A stretch of DNA of 64,000 nucleotides, taken from the NCBI RefSeq assembly GCF_002777975.1, contig NZ_NGVS01000014.1:1-64000 (forward strand), in the 5' to 3' direction. The stretch is from Shewanella carassii. Lineage in GTDB: Bacteria; Pseudomonadota; Gammaproteobacteria; Enterobacterales; Shewanellaceae. The notes beneath the pieces are model-generated. The model worked only from the letters and a program-made list of their open reading frames with translations. It was not told the origin of the DNA and ran no database searches. Position numbers and translations under genes: made by a program. Position 1 is the stretch's first letter; each line of letters begins with the position of its first letter. Shown here in pieces: positions 54,718-63,745 of this stretch.

Positions 54718-54741
54718 TGCCAGTGGCTGGTGCCACTGGCA
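54718..54741. terminator. Strong hairpin between convergent genes
   Basis: TGCCAGTGGC and GCCACTGGCA form a perfect 10-bp stem with loop TGGT, centred in the 39 bases between the lipoprotein stop and the TM2 gene stop. There is no T-run on either side, so it is not a classic intrinsic terminator. It may block 3' exonucleases or work with Rho for both transcripts. Confidence 0.5.
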
Positions 54742-54749
54742 TACAGGGA

Positions 54750-54980
54750 TCAGGCTGCTTTGATTTGGCGACCTTCGGCATCACGGAAGCTACCGATGGC
54801 GATACGAACAAAGTCGATCAGAGTCCAAATACCCAGGCCACCCAGGGTCAGTAACATCAGCAGACCTGTACCGATTTTACCTGTGTAAAAACGGTGCACG
54901 CCGAAGCTGCCCAGGAAGAAGCACAGCAGTAGAGTAGGTACGAAACCCTTGTCGCTCAATTGCTCATTTTCGATTGTCAT
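54750..54980 (-). CDS. TM2-domain protein
   Basis: A 76-residue membrane protein with two helices. The TM2 signature is clear: LCFFLGSFGVHRFYTGKIGTGLLMLLTLGGLGIWTLIDFVRI. The function of bacterial TM2 proteins is unknown. The gene has GGACAAACA upstream and follows a second TM2 gene by 9 bases. Confidence 0.88.
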   Translation of the reverse strand: MTIENEQLSDKGFVPTLLLCFFLGSFGVHRFYTGKIGTGLLMLLTLGGLGIWTLIDFVRIAIGSFRDAEGRQIKAA

Positions 54981-54989
54981 TGTTTGTCC

Positions 54990-55295
54990 TTAAGTTAACT
55001 TTTGTCCCGGGTAAGTGATCAGCCTACCCTGCCCATCTTTATAGCTTCCCACGAGTAACATGAAAGTGATTATCACTGTGTGGATAATATCGACCGCCAG
55101 CACTGCTATTCCGGTGAATACCAAGGTAGGATCATCGGTTGAAATCAGCGAGATGCCGATTATTGCCAAACCGAGATCAAACAGGCCATGAAGAATACGA
55201 CCACAGTAAAAATGGTGTATGCCCAAGATGCCGAAAATGCCTGAAAGACACACGGCTACGCCATAACTCTTATCGGATTTTTTGAGAGTCTGCAC
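54990..55295 (-). CDS. Second, diverged TM2-domain protein
   Basis: A 101-residue membrane protein with a variant TM2 core (SGIFGILGIHHFYCGRILHGLFDLGLAI) and an extra helix from the longer insert (TGIAVLAVDIIHTVIITFMLLV), so three or more membrane segments. It ends GSYKDGQGRLI, parallel to GSFRDAEGRQI in the next gene, which supports common ancestry. The start chosen is the GTG at 55295 with AAGGAAC upstream; the longer frame to 55352 would also start with GTG but has no binding site. Confidence 0.8.
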   Translation of the reverse strand: MQTLKKSDKSYGVAVCLSGIFGILGIHHFYCGRILHGLFDLGLAIIGISLISTDDPTLVFTGIAVLAVDIIHTVIITFMLLVGSYKDGQGRLITYPGQKLT

Positions 55296-55424
55296 TTCCT
55301 TGTTCCTTTGTTGAAAGCTGAGTAGTCTGGCTCGGCAGGCATTTCCCTGCACATCTTCGAGCCAAACGGGAGGAGTCTACCTTTTTCCTAGGATTTTTTT
55401 CAATAACAAATTGTTAAATTGAGA

Positions 55425-55919
55425 TTATTCTGACACATCTGTTTCAAACGCCTGGTATTGGATCGCATTGATGTACCACTCTTTGATCCCGGACGGCGTT
55501 TGTACCTGGACCTCATCATCAACCTGTTTACCTATGAGGGCCCGTGCCATGGGGGAATCTATGGTGATATAACCTTTCTTGGTGTCTATCTCATCCTTGC
55601 CGACAATCCGGTAGCGCACCACAGTGCCCTGGTCATTTTCCAGTTCGACCCAAGCGCCGAAAAACACCTTTCCTTCCTGTTGCGGTGAGTAGTCAACAAT
55701 CTTCAACTCTTCCAAGCGTTTGACCAGATAGCGGATCCGGCGATCTATCTGCCGCAGCAAGCGTTTGTTGTAGGTGTAATCTGCGTTTTCGGAGCGGTCA
55801 CCCTGGGCCGCGGCCTCTTGCACCTTGAGGGTGATCTCGGGGCGATATTCCTTCCACAGATACTTGAGTTCTTTGTCCAGGGCTTCCCAGCCCTTACGGG
55901 TAATCAAATGGGCTTTCAT
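55425..55919 (-). CDS. greB: GreB, transcript-cleavage elongation factor
   Basis: A 164-residue factor that rescues backtracked RNA polymerase. The N-terminal coiled coil has the acidic tip in GDRSENADYTYNKRLLRQIDRRI, with Asp and Glu positioned for the secondary channel. The C-terminal FKBP-like domain follows (GAWVELENDQGTVVRYRIVG, then SPMARALIGKQVDDEV). The basic KEYRPEITLKV region and the tip pattern fit GreB rather than GreA. Confidence 0.97.
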   Translation of the reverse strand: MKAHLITRKGWEALDKELKYLWKEYRPEITLKVQEAAAQGDRSENADYTYNKRLLRQIDRRIRYLVKRLEELKIVDYSPQQEGKVFFGAWVELENDQGTVVRYRIVGKDEIDTKKGYITIDSPMARALIGKQVDDEVQVQTPSGIKEWYINAIQYQAFETDVSE

Positions 55920-56045
55920 CGGTTTATTCGATCAACTGCTGATGGCGCCAGGCGCCGATGCCAATAGTGCTGAAGATTTACAGAACTCAGGCGTGCTTGC
56001 AAGTGCGCCTTTCTGCCAATGGGATAAACAGGACGCCTTTGTTTG

Positions 56046-56831
56046 TCATTTAACACAGGCGATGAGTGTCTGTCCCGGCTCGAAGCTGGCTTGCAGATGA
56101 TCGCCCAGAGCCAACTGCAGTCCCTCAAGGCTGTCGTTGCATACCGAGGCATAGAGGCGGTCACTGCCGCCAATATCCAAGGTAATTTCGCTGCGCTGGG
56201 TATCGCGTTTGATTTGCAATAATTGGCCCTTGAGGCGGTTACCACTGCTGAGGGGGTGTTGCAGCGAGTGGATGCTGACGGCGGGAGCCTTGAATAGCAG
56301 CAATACCTTCTTACCGATATGCAGCCCCAGTTTGTCTGTGCTGGCATGGGTGATGGCGGCATCTATCTCCTGCCCGCCGGCCAATTTGACCCTGACATTG
56401 TCATTGAGTGAATCATCCTTGAGCGCAATGACTTCACCGGCCAGCTGATTGCGGGCGCTGGTCTTGAGCGAGAAGTGGGCCATCAGATCCAGTAGGTTGT
56501 CCATGGGAACGGCCGCATCCAACAGCGCCTTAAGCACCATGTCCTGCATCTGATCCATCAGTTCGTAGAGCTTCAGCAGACGCTCGCCAAACTCGGTTAA
56601 CTTGGCGCCGCCACCGCCCTTGCCGCCTTTTTCACTGCTGACCACAGGCTGGGGAGCCTGCAGATTCATGTCGTTGACCGCGTCCCAGGCCGCCTTGTAA
56701 CTGATGCCCGCCTGTTTGGCCCCCTGGCTGATGGAGCCGGTAATGCGTATCTGCTTCAACAGCGCAATTCGTTTGGGATTGGCAAACAGTTTATCGGCAT
56801 TGTTGAGAGTCAACAGGGCTTTGAGATCCAT
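56046..56831 (-). CDS. modE: ModE, molybdate-responsive regulator
   Basis: A 261-residue regulator with an N-terminal winged helix (about 1-110, with GSISQGAKQAGISYKAAWDAVNDMN) and two C-terminal molybdate-binding MOP/TOBE domains (SARNQLAGEVIALKDD and SGNRLKGQLLQIKRD). With molybdate bound it represses modABC and can activate molybdoenzyme genes. The ATG at 56831 has AAGGAA upstream; the frame is open to 56897. It is divergent from modA across a ModE operator. Confidence 0.96.
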   Translation of the reverse strand: MDLKALLTLNNADKLFANPKRIALLKQIRITGSISQGAKQAGISYKAAWDAVNDMNLQAPQPVVSSEKGGKGGGGAKLTEFGERLLKLYELMDQMQDMVLKALLDAAVPMDNLLDLMAHFSLKTSARNQLAGEVIALKDDSLNDNVRVKLAGGQEIDAAITHASTDKLGLHIGKKVLLLFKAPAVSIHSLQHPLSSGNRLKGQLLQIKRDTQRSEITLDIGGSDRLYASVCNDSLEGLQLALGDHLQASFEPGQTLIACVK

Positions 56832-56921
56832 GGCGTATTCCTTATCAGTGTCGGGGTTATTCTCCCTTATTGCGCTGATAAAGACCACAGGGATCACTCA
56901 CTGACGATCACAGGCTTGCTT

Positions 56922-56949
56922 ATCGTTATATAACTATGTATATAACGTT
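56922..56949. promoter_or_regulatory. ModE operator between modE and modABC
   Basis: ATCGTTATATA-N6-TATATAACGTT is a near-perfect palindrome and matches the E. coli ModE box (ATCGnTATATA-N6-TATATAACGAT) in all but one or two positions. It lies 41 bases before the modA start and 91 before the modE start, so it can repress modABC and perhaps modE. Confidence 0.93.
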
Positions 56950-56989
56950 GGCAATCTCTATTGAGTACCTATTTCACCAAGGAGTCGTT

Positions 56990-57757
56990 ATGAAGTCCCT
57001 GTTTCGTCCTGCCCTGAGTCTAGCTCTGGGGCTGCTGTTGGCCTTTAACGTCAGTGCCAAGGAAAAAGTCACCGTCTTTGCCGCCGCCTCTCTCACCAAT
57101 GCTATGAATGAGTTGGGCGCCGAATATGACCGCAAGCATGACACTGAAACCGTGTTCTCTTTTGCGTCATCTTCGACGCTGGCCCGGCAGATTGCCCAAG
57201 GTGCGCCCGCCGAGCTGTATCTGTCGGCCAACCAGAAATGGATGGATTATCTCGATGAAAACAAAGCTATCGACAGTGATAGTCGGGTCACTCTGTTGCG
57301 TAACACGCTGGTGCTGATCGCGCCGAAAAGCAGTGCGCTGAACCAGGTTGAAATCTCGGCTTCCTGGGATCTCAAACAGGCATTGGGTAACAGCCGGATG
57401 GCGGTTGGCGATCCAGATCATGTGCCGGCCGGTCGCTATGCCAAGCAGGCGCTGGAAAACTTGGGTTTGTGGCAACAGGCCGAACCTCTGCTGGCCAGAG
57501 CCAATAGTGTTCGCGGCGCCTTGGCGTTGGTCGAACGCGGCGAGTCATCTCTGGGGATTGTCTATTCCACAGATGCCAAGGTTGCCAAAGGGGTCAAACA
57601 GCTGGCGGTATTCCCGAAAAAGACTCACAAGCCAATCAGCTATCCCATGGCACTGGTGGGTAAAGAGCACAGCAAAGGTGCCGAAGGTTTCTATCAATTC
57701 CTGCAGTCTGACGCCGCCAAGGCGGTATTTGCCAAATACGGCTTCGGCGTAAACTGA
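56990..57757 (+). CDS. modA: ModA, periplasmic molybdate-binding protein
   Basis: A 255-residue solute-binding protein with a signal peptide (1-22, ending VSA-K). The ligand-site segments VFAAASLTNAM and FASSSTLARQI carry the serines that bind the oxyanion, and GDPDHVPAGRYAKQAL and SLGIVYSTDA complete it. It delivers molybdate (or tungstate) to ModBC. The ATG at 56990 has AAGGAG upstream; the frame starting at 56936 lies inside the operator and is not used. Confidence 0.97.
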   Translation: MKSLFRPALSLALGLLLAFNVSAKEKVTVFAAASLTNAMNELGAEYDRKHDTETVFSFASSSTLARQIAQGAPAELYLSANQKWMDYLDENKAIDSDSRVTLLRNTLVLIAPKSSALNQVEISASWDLKQALGNSRMAVGDPDHVPAGRYAKQALENLGLWQQAEPLLARANSVRGALALVERGESSLGIVYSTDAKVAKGVKQLAVFPKKTHKPISYPMALVGKEHSKGAEGFYQFLQSDAAKAVFAKYGFGVN

Positions 57758-57767
57758 GAACTTGCCC

Positions 57768-58466
57768 TTGAGCATATTGACCGACTATGAAGTGGCCGCC
57801 TTGTTGCTCAGTCTCAAGGTGTCCACAGTGGCTGTGCTTTGCAGCCTACCGCTCGGCATTTTGTGTGCTTGGGTGCTGGCGCGGCTGGAGTTTCCCGGCA
57901 AGTCTGTGCTCGATAGCCTGATCCATCTGCCTCTGGTGCTGCCGCCTGTGGTCATAGGGTATTTGTTACTGGTCTCCATGGGCCGCAGCGGTTTTCTCGG
58001 TGGTTGGCTCTATGACACTTTTGGCTTCAGCTTCAGTTTCAGCTGGCGCGGCGCCGCGCTGGCGGCCGCGGTGGTGTCATTCCCGTTAATGGTTCGTGCC
58101 ATTCGTCAGGCGCTCGAAGGGGTAGATGTGCGCCTGGAACAGGCGGCGCGCACCTTGGGAGCTGGCCGACTCAAGGTCTTCTTCACCATTAGCTTGCCGC
58201 TGACCGCGCCCGGCATAGTCTCGGGCATGGTGCTGGCCTTTGCCCGCAGCCTCGGGGAGTTCGGCTCCACCATTACCTTTGTTTCCAACATACCCGGTGA
58301 AACCCGCACCATTCCCTTGGCCATGTACTCCTTTATCGAGACCCCGGGCGCCGAGGCCGAGGCGGCCAGGCTGTGTGTGATTGCGATATTGATTTCACTG
58401 GCCTCGCTGATCGCTTCCCAATGGCTCAGCAAGCGGGCGCAACAGAGGACGCTGGGACAATGCTGA
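57768..58466 (+). CDS. modB: ModB, molybdate ABC transporter permease
   Basis: A 232-residue inner-membrane permease with about five helices. The ATPase-contact loop reads VRLEQAARTLGAGRLKVFFTISLPLTAPGI (EAA motif). There is no ATG. TTG codons at 57762, 57768 and 57777 are possible; the one at 57768 has GAGAA seven bases upstream and is preferred. It starts 10 bases after modA and overlaps modC by 7 bases, so the operon is tightly coupled. Confidence 0.94.
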   Translation: MSILTDYEVAALLLSLKVSTVAVLCSLPLGILCAWVLARLEFPGKSVLDSLIHLPLVLPPVVIGYLLLVSMGRSGFLGGWLYDTFGFSFSFSWRGAALAAAVVSFPLMVRAIRQALEGVDVRLEQAARTLGAGRLKVFFTISLPLTAPGIVSGMVLAFARSLGEFGSTITFVSNIPGETRTIPLAMYSFIETPGAEAEAARLCVIAILISLASLIASQWLSKRAQQRTLGQC

Positions 58467-59548
58467 AAATCGCTATCAGACAACAGCTGGGGCAAACCTT
58501 GCTGGATGTGGACACAGAGTTACCCCTCTCTGGGGTCAGCGCCGTTTTTGGCCGCTCGGGTGCCGGCAAGACCTCGCTGGTCAATATTCTCGGTGGCTTG
58601 GCAACGCCGGATGCCGGAGAGATCCGCTTGGGGGAGCGCTGGCTGTTTCATAAAGACAAGAAGATCAATCTGCCTCCGGAGCGGCGTAACGCCGGTTTTG
58701 TGTTTCAGGATGCCAGGTTGTTTCCCCACTACCGGGTGCGCGGCAATCTCAACTATGGCCGCAAGGATAAAGACAGTCGCGAGTTTGACACAGTAGTGCA
58801 ACTCTTGGGGCTGGAGAAACTGCTCGATCGTTTTCCCTTCACTCTCTCCGGTGGGGAAAAACAGCGGGTCGCCATAGGCCGGGCCTTGCTGACCCGCCCA
58901 GAGATCCTATTGATGGATGAACCGCTGGCATCGCTCGACTTACCGCGCAAGCGCGAGCTGTTGCCCTACCTACAGAGGCTCACCGCCGAACTTAAGCTGC
59001 CGATTATCTATGTCAGCCACAGTCTGGATGAGATCCTGCAACTGGCGGATCAGATGCTGGTGCTGGACAAGGGTCGCTGCGTCCTCAGTGGCCCGCTGGA
59101 ACAGGTGTGGGACAGTGACGAGCTGAGACCTTGGCTCAGTGCCCAGGAACAAAGCTCACTGCTGAGTGCCACAGTGGCCGAGAGTCATCCCGAGTATGCC
59201 ATGACCCGTTTGCAACTCGCCGACGGTAACAGCCTGTGGGTCAATGAACTGTTACCCCAACAGAATAAGCCGATACGGGTGCGGGTTCACAGCAATCAGG
59301 TTTCTGTGTGCCTGCAGGTGCCGAGTGGCAGCAGTATCCGCAATATCTTGCCGGTAACCCTGGAAGAGGTGAGCCGGGTCGATAGCCGCGACTATGTGCA
59401 ACTCAGGCTGAGGTTGGCGGGGATGCCACTGTGGGCCAATATTACCCGCTGGGCCCTCGATGAGTTGGCGTTGCAGCCCGGAATGTCGCTCTTCGCCCAG
59501 ATCAAAGGGGTCAGCCTCACGGCCGCCGACTTGGCTCGTTCTCACTGA
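58460..59548 (+). CDS. modC: ModC, molybdate ABC transporter ATPase
   Basis: A 362-residue ATPase. Walker A is at 31-38 (GRSGAGKT), the signature LSGGEKQRV at 129-137, and Walker B with the switch region is LLMDEPLASLD at 150-160. The C-terminal 130 residues form TOBE/MOP domains that can bind molybdate and inhibit transport. The ATG at 58460 overlaps the modB stop. A terminator follows about 50 bases after the stop. Confidence 0.97.
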   Translation: MLKIAIRQQLGQTLLDVDTELPLSGVSAVFGRSGAGKTSLVNILGGLATPDAGEIRLGERWLFHKDKKINLPPERRNAGFVFQDARLFPHYRVRGNLNYGRKDKDSREFDTVVQLLGLEKLLDRFPFTLSGGEKQRVAIGRALLTRPEILLMDEPLASLDLPRKRELLPYLQRLTAELKLPIIYVSHSLDEILQLADQMLVLDKGRCVLSGPLEQVWDSDELRPWLSAQEQSSLLSATVAESHPEYAMTRLQLADGNSLWVNELLPQQNKPIRVRVHSNQVSVCLQVPSGSSIRNILPVTLEEVSRVDSRDYVQLRLRLAGMPLWANITRWALDELALQPGMSLFAQIKGVSLTAADLARSH

Positions 59549-59601
59549 GGTACAACAGAAGATCAACTACTGTTACAAAGTCTCGGGTGATTTTTGGTAT
59601 T

Positions 59602-59637
59602 AAAATGGCTAAATTTAAGATATTTAGCCATTTTTTT
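59602..59637 (+). terminator. Rho-independent terminator after modABC
   Basis: AAAATGGCTAAAT and ATTTAGCCATTTT pair perfectly over 13 bp with a 7-base loop and run into a T-stretch. It lies between modC and ompR. Confidence 0.92.
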
Positions 59638-59683
59638 AGATACTATTGTGCAAGTTGCAGGCTTGGCACTCGAGGAATAGCCC

Positions 59684-60409
59684 ATGGGACAAGAAACCTC
59701 CAAGATTCTGGTTGTCGATGATGATATGAGGCTGCGGGCCTTGCTGGAGCGCTATCTGATGGAACAAGGCTATCAGGTACGCAGCGCCGCCAATGCCGAG
59801 CAGATGGATCGCTTGCTGGAGCGGGAGAACTTTCACCTGCTGGTGCTCGACCTTATGTTGCCGGGAGAGGATGGCCTGTCCATCTGTCGCCGCCTGCGGC
59901 AACAGGGCAACCCTCTGCCGATAGTGATGCTGACCGCCAAGGGCGATGAAGTCGACCGCATCATAGGTCTGGAACTCGGTGCCGATGACTATCTGCCAAA
60001 ACCCTTCAACCCCAGAGAGTTGCTGGCACGGATCAAGGCGGTGATGCGCCGTCAGGTGCAGGAGATCCCCGGTGCGCCTTCGCAGCAGGAAGAGATGGTC
60101 AGCTTCGGCGAGTTCAGCCTCAACCTGGCCACCCGCGAGATGTACCACAACGAAGAGTCCATCGCCCTCACCAGTGGTGAATTTGCCGTGCTCAAGGTGT
60201 TGGTGACTCACCCTAGGGAGCCACTGTCCCGCGACAAGCTGATGAATCTGGCTCGTGGCCGCGATTATTCGGCGTTGGAGCGCTCCATCGACGTTCAGGT
60301 TTCCCGGCTTAGGCGGCTGATTGAAAAGGATCCCGCCAACCCGCGCTATATCCAAACGGTTTGGGGCCTGGGGTACGTGTTTGTGCCAGATGGTGCCGCC
60401 CGTAAATGA
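59684..60409 (+). CDS. ompR: OmpR, osmolarity response regulator
   Basis: A 241-residue regulator: receiver domain with acidic pair D12/D13, phosphorylation site D56 ([12 protein letters not shown]) and the Lys of YLPKPFNP, then a winged-helix DNA-binding domain ([44 protein letters not shown] in two adjoining stretches). The match to E. coli OmpR is very close. It controls porin and other envelope genes. The ATG has GAGGAATAG upstream. Its stop overlaps the envZ start by 4 bases. Confidence 0.97.
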   Translation: MGQETSKILVVDDDMRLRALLERYLMEQGYQVRSAANAEQMDRLLERENFHLLVLDLMLPGEDGLSICRRLRQQGNPLPIVMLTAKGDEVDRIIGLELGADDYLPKPFNPRELLARIKAVMRRQVQEIPGAPSQQEEMVSFGEFSLNLATREMYHNEESIALTSGEFAVLKVLVTHPREPLSRDKLMNLARGRDYSALERSIDVQVSRLRRLIEKDPANPRYIQTVWGLGYVFVPDGAARK

Positions 60410-61722
60410 AGCTGCGCTGGTGGCAACGCCTGTTGCCCAGGAGTGCCTTCAGCCAAACAGTCATGCTGATAGGCTGCCTGCTGCTGATCAATCAGCTGGT
60501 CTCCTATTTGACTGTGACGGTTTATTTCATTAAGCCCAGCTACCAGCAGATCAACCAGCTTATCGCCCGCCAGATCAATCTGTTGTTTGTCGATGGGGTC
60601 GAGGTGGGCCGGGAACACCTCACCATAGTGGACGCCCTCAATGCCAAGGTGCGCGACGATGGCATGCATGTCTATAACCAGAAGCAGGCCAGGGAAGCCG
60701 GTATCGAGCGGGCGACCTACTATGGTTTCCTCTCAGCCCAGATGTCGGAATATCTCGGTGGCCCGGCCGAAGTGCGTATTGCCCAGAGCAATCTGCTGCA
60801 GATCTGGATCCGCCCGCCTCAGGCTCCTTCCATCTGGATTAAGGTTCCCCTCAATGGTTGGAACGAAAATGTATTGTCGCCCCTTAACCTCTATCTGCTG
60901 GTGATAGGCGCTTTGAGTGTCGCCGGTGGCTGGTGGTTTGCCCGGCAACAGAACCGGCCGCTGCGGCGGCTGCAAAAGGCGGCTATCTCAGTTTCCAGAG
61001 GCAATTTCCCTGATCCGCTGCCGCTGACCGGCTCAAGTGAACTTGTCGAAGTGACCAATGCCTTCAACCGCATGTCCCAGAGTATGAAACAGCTGGAGCA
61101 GGACAGGGCGCTGCTGATGGCGGGGATTTCCCACGACCTTAGAACCCCCCTGACCCGAATTCGTCTGGCTTCCGAGATGATGGTGGACGACGATGCCTAC
61201 CTGCAGGAGGGCATAGTCAAAGACATCGAAGACATGGATGCCATCATCAATCAGTTTATCGCCTATATCCGCCAGGATCAGGAGAGCATTCGTGAGCCGG
61301 AACAGATCAACCGTTTAATCCGCGAAGTGGCCCAGGCCGAGAGCAACAGAGTCGGTGAGATAGAGCTGGTACTGGCCGAATGCCCCGAAGTGCCGATGCA
61401 GAGCCTGGCCATCAAGCGGGTGATCGGCAATCTGGTGGAAAACGCCTTCCGCTATGGCCGCGGCTGGATCCGGATCGCTTCCCAGGTGGAAAAACACCGC
61501 ATAGGTTTCAGTGTGGAAGACAATGGCCCGGGTATTGCCGAGAGCCAGATCCCCAAGCTGTTTCAGCCCTTTACCCAAGGTGACAGCGCCCGCGGCAGCG
61601 TTGGCTCAGGGTTGGGACTGGCGATCATCAAACGCATCATAGACAGGCATCAGGGCAAGGTCATTCTCAGCAATCGCCCCCAGGGTGGGCTGCACGCTCA
61701 GGTGTGGTTGCCGCGAGATTAA
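60406..61722 (+). CDS. envZ: EnvZ, osmosensing histidine kinase
   Basis: A 438-residue membrane kinase with two transmembrane helices (about 18-40 and 161-179), a periplasmic domain, a HAMP domain, the phospho-acceptor H243 in [16 protein letters not shown] (the same number as in E. coli EnvZ) and an ATPase domain with [16 protein letters not shown] and GSGLGLAI. It phosphorylates and dephosphorylates OmpR. The start overlaps ompR (ATGA). Confidence 0.97.
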   Translation: MKLRWWQRLLPRSAFSQTVMLIGCLLLINQLVSYLTVTVYFIKPSYQQINQLIARQINLLFVDGVEVGREHLTIVDALNAKVRDDGMHVYNQKQAREAGIERATYYGFLSAQMSEYLGGPAEVRIAQSNLLQIWIRPPQAPSIWIKVPLNGWNENVLSPLNLYLLVIGALSVAGGWWFARQQNRPLRRLQKAAISVSRGNFPDPLPLTGSSELVEVTNAFNRMSQSMKQLEQDRALLMAGISHDLRTPLTRIRLASEMMVDDDAYLQEGIVKDIEDMDAIINQFIAYIRQDQESIREPEQINRLIREVAQAESNRVGEIELVLAECPEVPMQSLAIKRVIGNLVENAFRYGRGWIRIASQVEKHRIGFSVEDNGPGIAESQIPKLFQPFTQGDSARGSVGSGLGLAIIKRIIDRHQGKVILSNRPQGGLHAQVWLPRD

Positions 61723-61812
61723 CACGCCATACGCTTTATTGCCGATTGTCATTCAACTGTCATGCTCCAGTCATAAACTGCGCTCAGTTCAATCAATTGG
61801 GCGCAGTTTGCC

Positions 61813-63738
61813 ATGAAGATTTCCACCCTTTCTCTCGGCGCTTCGGCGTTATTGCTCTTGTTGGCGGCCTTGCTCGCCTCACTGGTGCTCTGGAGCAGTG
61901 AACAGAGACAAGAGGCAGAACTGCAGAGCCAGACGCTGCAAGGCTTGCAGCAAGAATTTTTGGTGGATATCCGTGCCAATTTGGATAAGTATCTCGCCAG
62001 TGGCGATGCCGGGCGATTGGAACAGGCCAGAGCCCAGCTCAATGATATTCATGACCGTTTGCCGGCAGATTCACAGTTGGCACAGGAGCTGGCGCAATTG
62101 GTGACGGCTCTGGATGGCAAATACCGCGCCGCCGGCAAGTTGGCCGGAAATCCCAGGCAGCTGTTGGCCCATGCCGAAACCGAAATGTTGGACAACAACA
62201 AGCGCCTGGTGGATTACGGCGATCAAGGGCTGGCAACGGCGCCACAAGCAGCGCATGAATACCTGCAGCTCAGTCGGGAGCTTCCGCCGCTGGTTTACCA
62301 GTTGTCACAGCTGACCCAGGATTACCTGCTCGGACGGGAGCAAAGACTCAAGCCTTACCTCGACAGCACCATAACTCAATTGGCCGACTGGCATGACAGA
62401 CTCAGCGCCTTGCCACTGCTTGGTCTCTATCGCACAGTAGAGGCCGATGAATTTGCCCTGGGTGACGATGAACCCGAGCGCGAGGAGATAGGCGAGAGCT
62501 ACCGCGCCGAACTTCTGAGTCTCAGCAGTCGCTACGCCAAGGAAGTGACCAATACCGAGCAGCAACTGTTGGATAACCGTCAGATGCAGGATGCGCTGCG
62601 CGCCGATATGCACAAGTTGCAGCAGAACTTGCTGACCATGGCCGCTGAGCAGCAACAGCGTACCGACAAGCTCAAACACGAGCTGCAGCTGTGGCTCTAT
62701 CTGGCTTTGGCTGTGCTGGCCTTATTTGCCGTGGCCTATTTGATTTTGCAACAGCTCAGGGTGGTGAAGCCGTTGCAGCTGCTCAACACCGCCTTTAGTC
62801 AACTGAGTGAGTCCAATACCCGCGAGCGTCTCAATATCAGTCGCCGCTGTGAAACCGGCCAGATAGCCGCCCACTTCAATGCTCTGCTGAATCGTTTCGA
62901 GTCCGAGGATGAACAGCAGCGGCAGCAATTGGCACGTATCTCCCAAAGCCTATCGGCGCTGGTGCAAAAAATCAGTGAAATGGCCGGCAGTACCCGTGAG
63001 ACCCAGCAAGTGGTGGATCAGGCCCGGCAGCAAACGCTGCAGCTCAGTGAATTGGCCGGACTGGTGAGTGACAGCTCAGCTGCGCTGGCCTCCCGTGCCG
63101 GCAATACCGCCGAGCAGATGCACCAGAGTGAACTCGAAGCGCAGCAGATGCTGGAAGCCACTGATTCAACCCGCACCGCAGTTGCCGAGTGTCATCAAGC
63201 GCTTGCCAGTCTGGATGATTCAGTGGCGGCCGTGGCGGGAATTATCGACGTGATAGGTAATATTGCCGGGCAGACTAATCTGTTGGCGCTCAATGCCGCC
63301 ATAGAAGCCGCCCGTGCCGGTGAGCAGGGGCGAGGCTTTGCCGTGGTGGCCGATGAGGTGCGCAGCCTTTCCAGTCGCACCCAGAGCTCGCTCGATGAGA
63401 TAGGTGCCATTCTCAATCGGCTTACCAATGCCAACAAGAGTCTGGGGCAGAGTATGGATGGCATAGCCGAGGCGAGCGACAGGCAGAGACAGAGAGCCGA
63501 GAGTCTGAAACAACTGGCGCAGGAGGTGAGACAGCAGGCTTTTGCCATGGCGAGCGGGACTCAGCAGGGCACTGAGTATGCCCAATCGCAGCTGGCGCAT
63601 CTGCAATCCTTCTCCAGCGCCATGGAACAGCTGCGCAGCCAGGCGATCACCGCCTCAGAGCAAGGGCAGGCAATCGCCTCTCAGGTGGCTGCAGGTGTCG
63701 CCGAGATAGAACAGAATCTCGGCATTAAAGCCGCCTGA
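61813..63738 (+). CDS. Methyl-accepting chemotaxis protein, long periplasmic helical sensor
   Basis: A 641-residue chemoreceptor. An N-terminal helix (about 7-28) is followed by a periplasmic domain of about 265 residues that is almost all helix, a second helix (about 296-314), HAMP, and the signalling domain with [23 protein letters not shown]. There is no pentapeptide at the C-terminus (it ends GIKAA). The ligand is unknown. It lies 90 bases after envZ on the same strand, but a common promoter is not evident. It ends 7 bases before the convergent peroxiredoxin gene. Confidence 0.93.
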   Translation: MKISTLSLGASALLLLLAALLASLVLWSSEQRQEAELQSQTLQGLQQEFLVDIRANLDKYLASGDAGRLEQARAQLNDIHDRLPADSQLAQELAQLVTALDGKYRAAGKLAGNPRQLLAHAETEMLDNNKRLVDYGDQGLATAPQAAHEYLQLSRELPPLVYQLSQLTQDYLLGREQRLKPYLDSTITQLADWHDRLSALPLLGLYRTVEADEFALGDDEPEREEIGESYRAELLSLSSRYAKEVTNTEQQLLDNRQMQDALRADMHKLQQNLLTMAAEQQQRTDKLKHELQLWLYLALAVLALFAVAYLILQQLRVVKPLQLLNTAFSQLSESNTRERLNISRRCETGQIAAHFNALLNRFESEDEQQRQQLARISQSLSALVQKISEMAGSTRETQQVVDQARQQTLQLSELAGLVSDSSAALASRAGNTAEQMHQSELEAQQMLEATDSTRTAVAECHQALASLDDSVAAVAGIIDVIGNIAGQTNLLALNAAIEAARAGEQGRGFAVVADEVRSLSSRTQSSLDEIGAILNRLTNANKSLGQSMDGIAEASDRQRQRAESLKQLAQEVRQQAFAMASGTQQGTEYAQSQLAHLQSFSSAMEQLRSQAITASEQGQAIASQVAAGVAEIEQNLGIKAA

Positions 63739-63745
63739 GTCGCGA

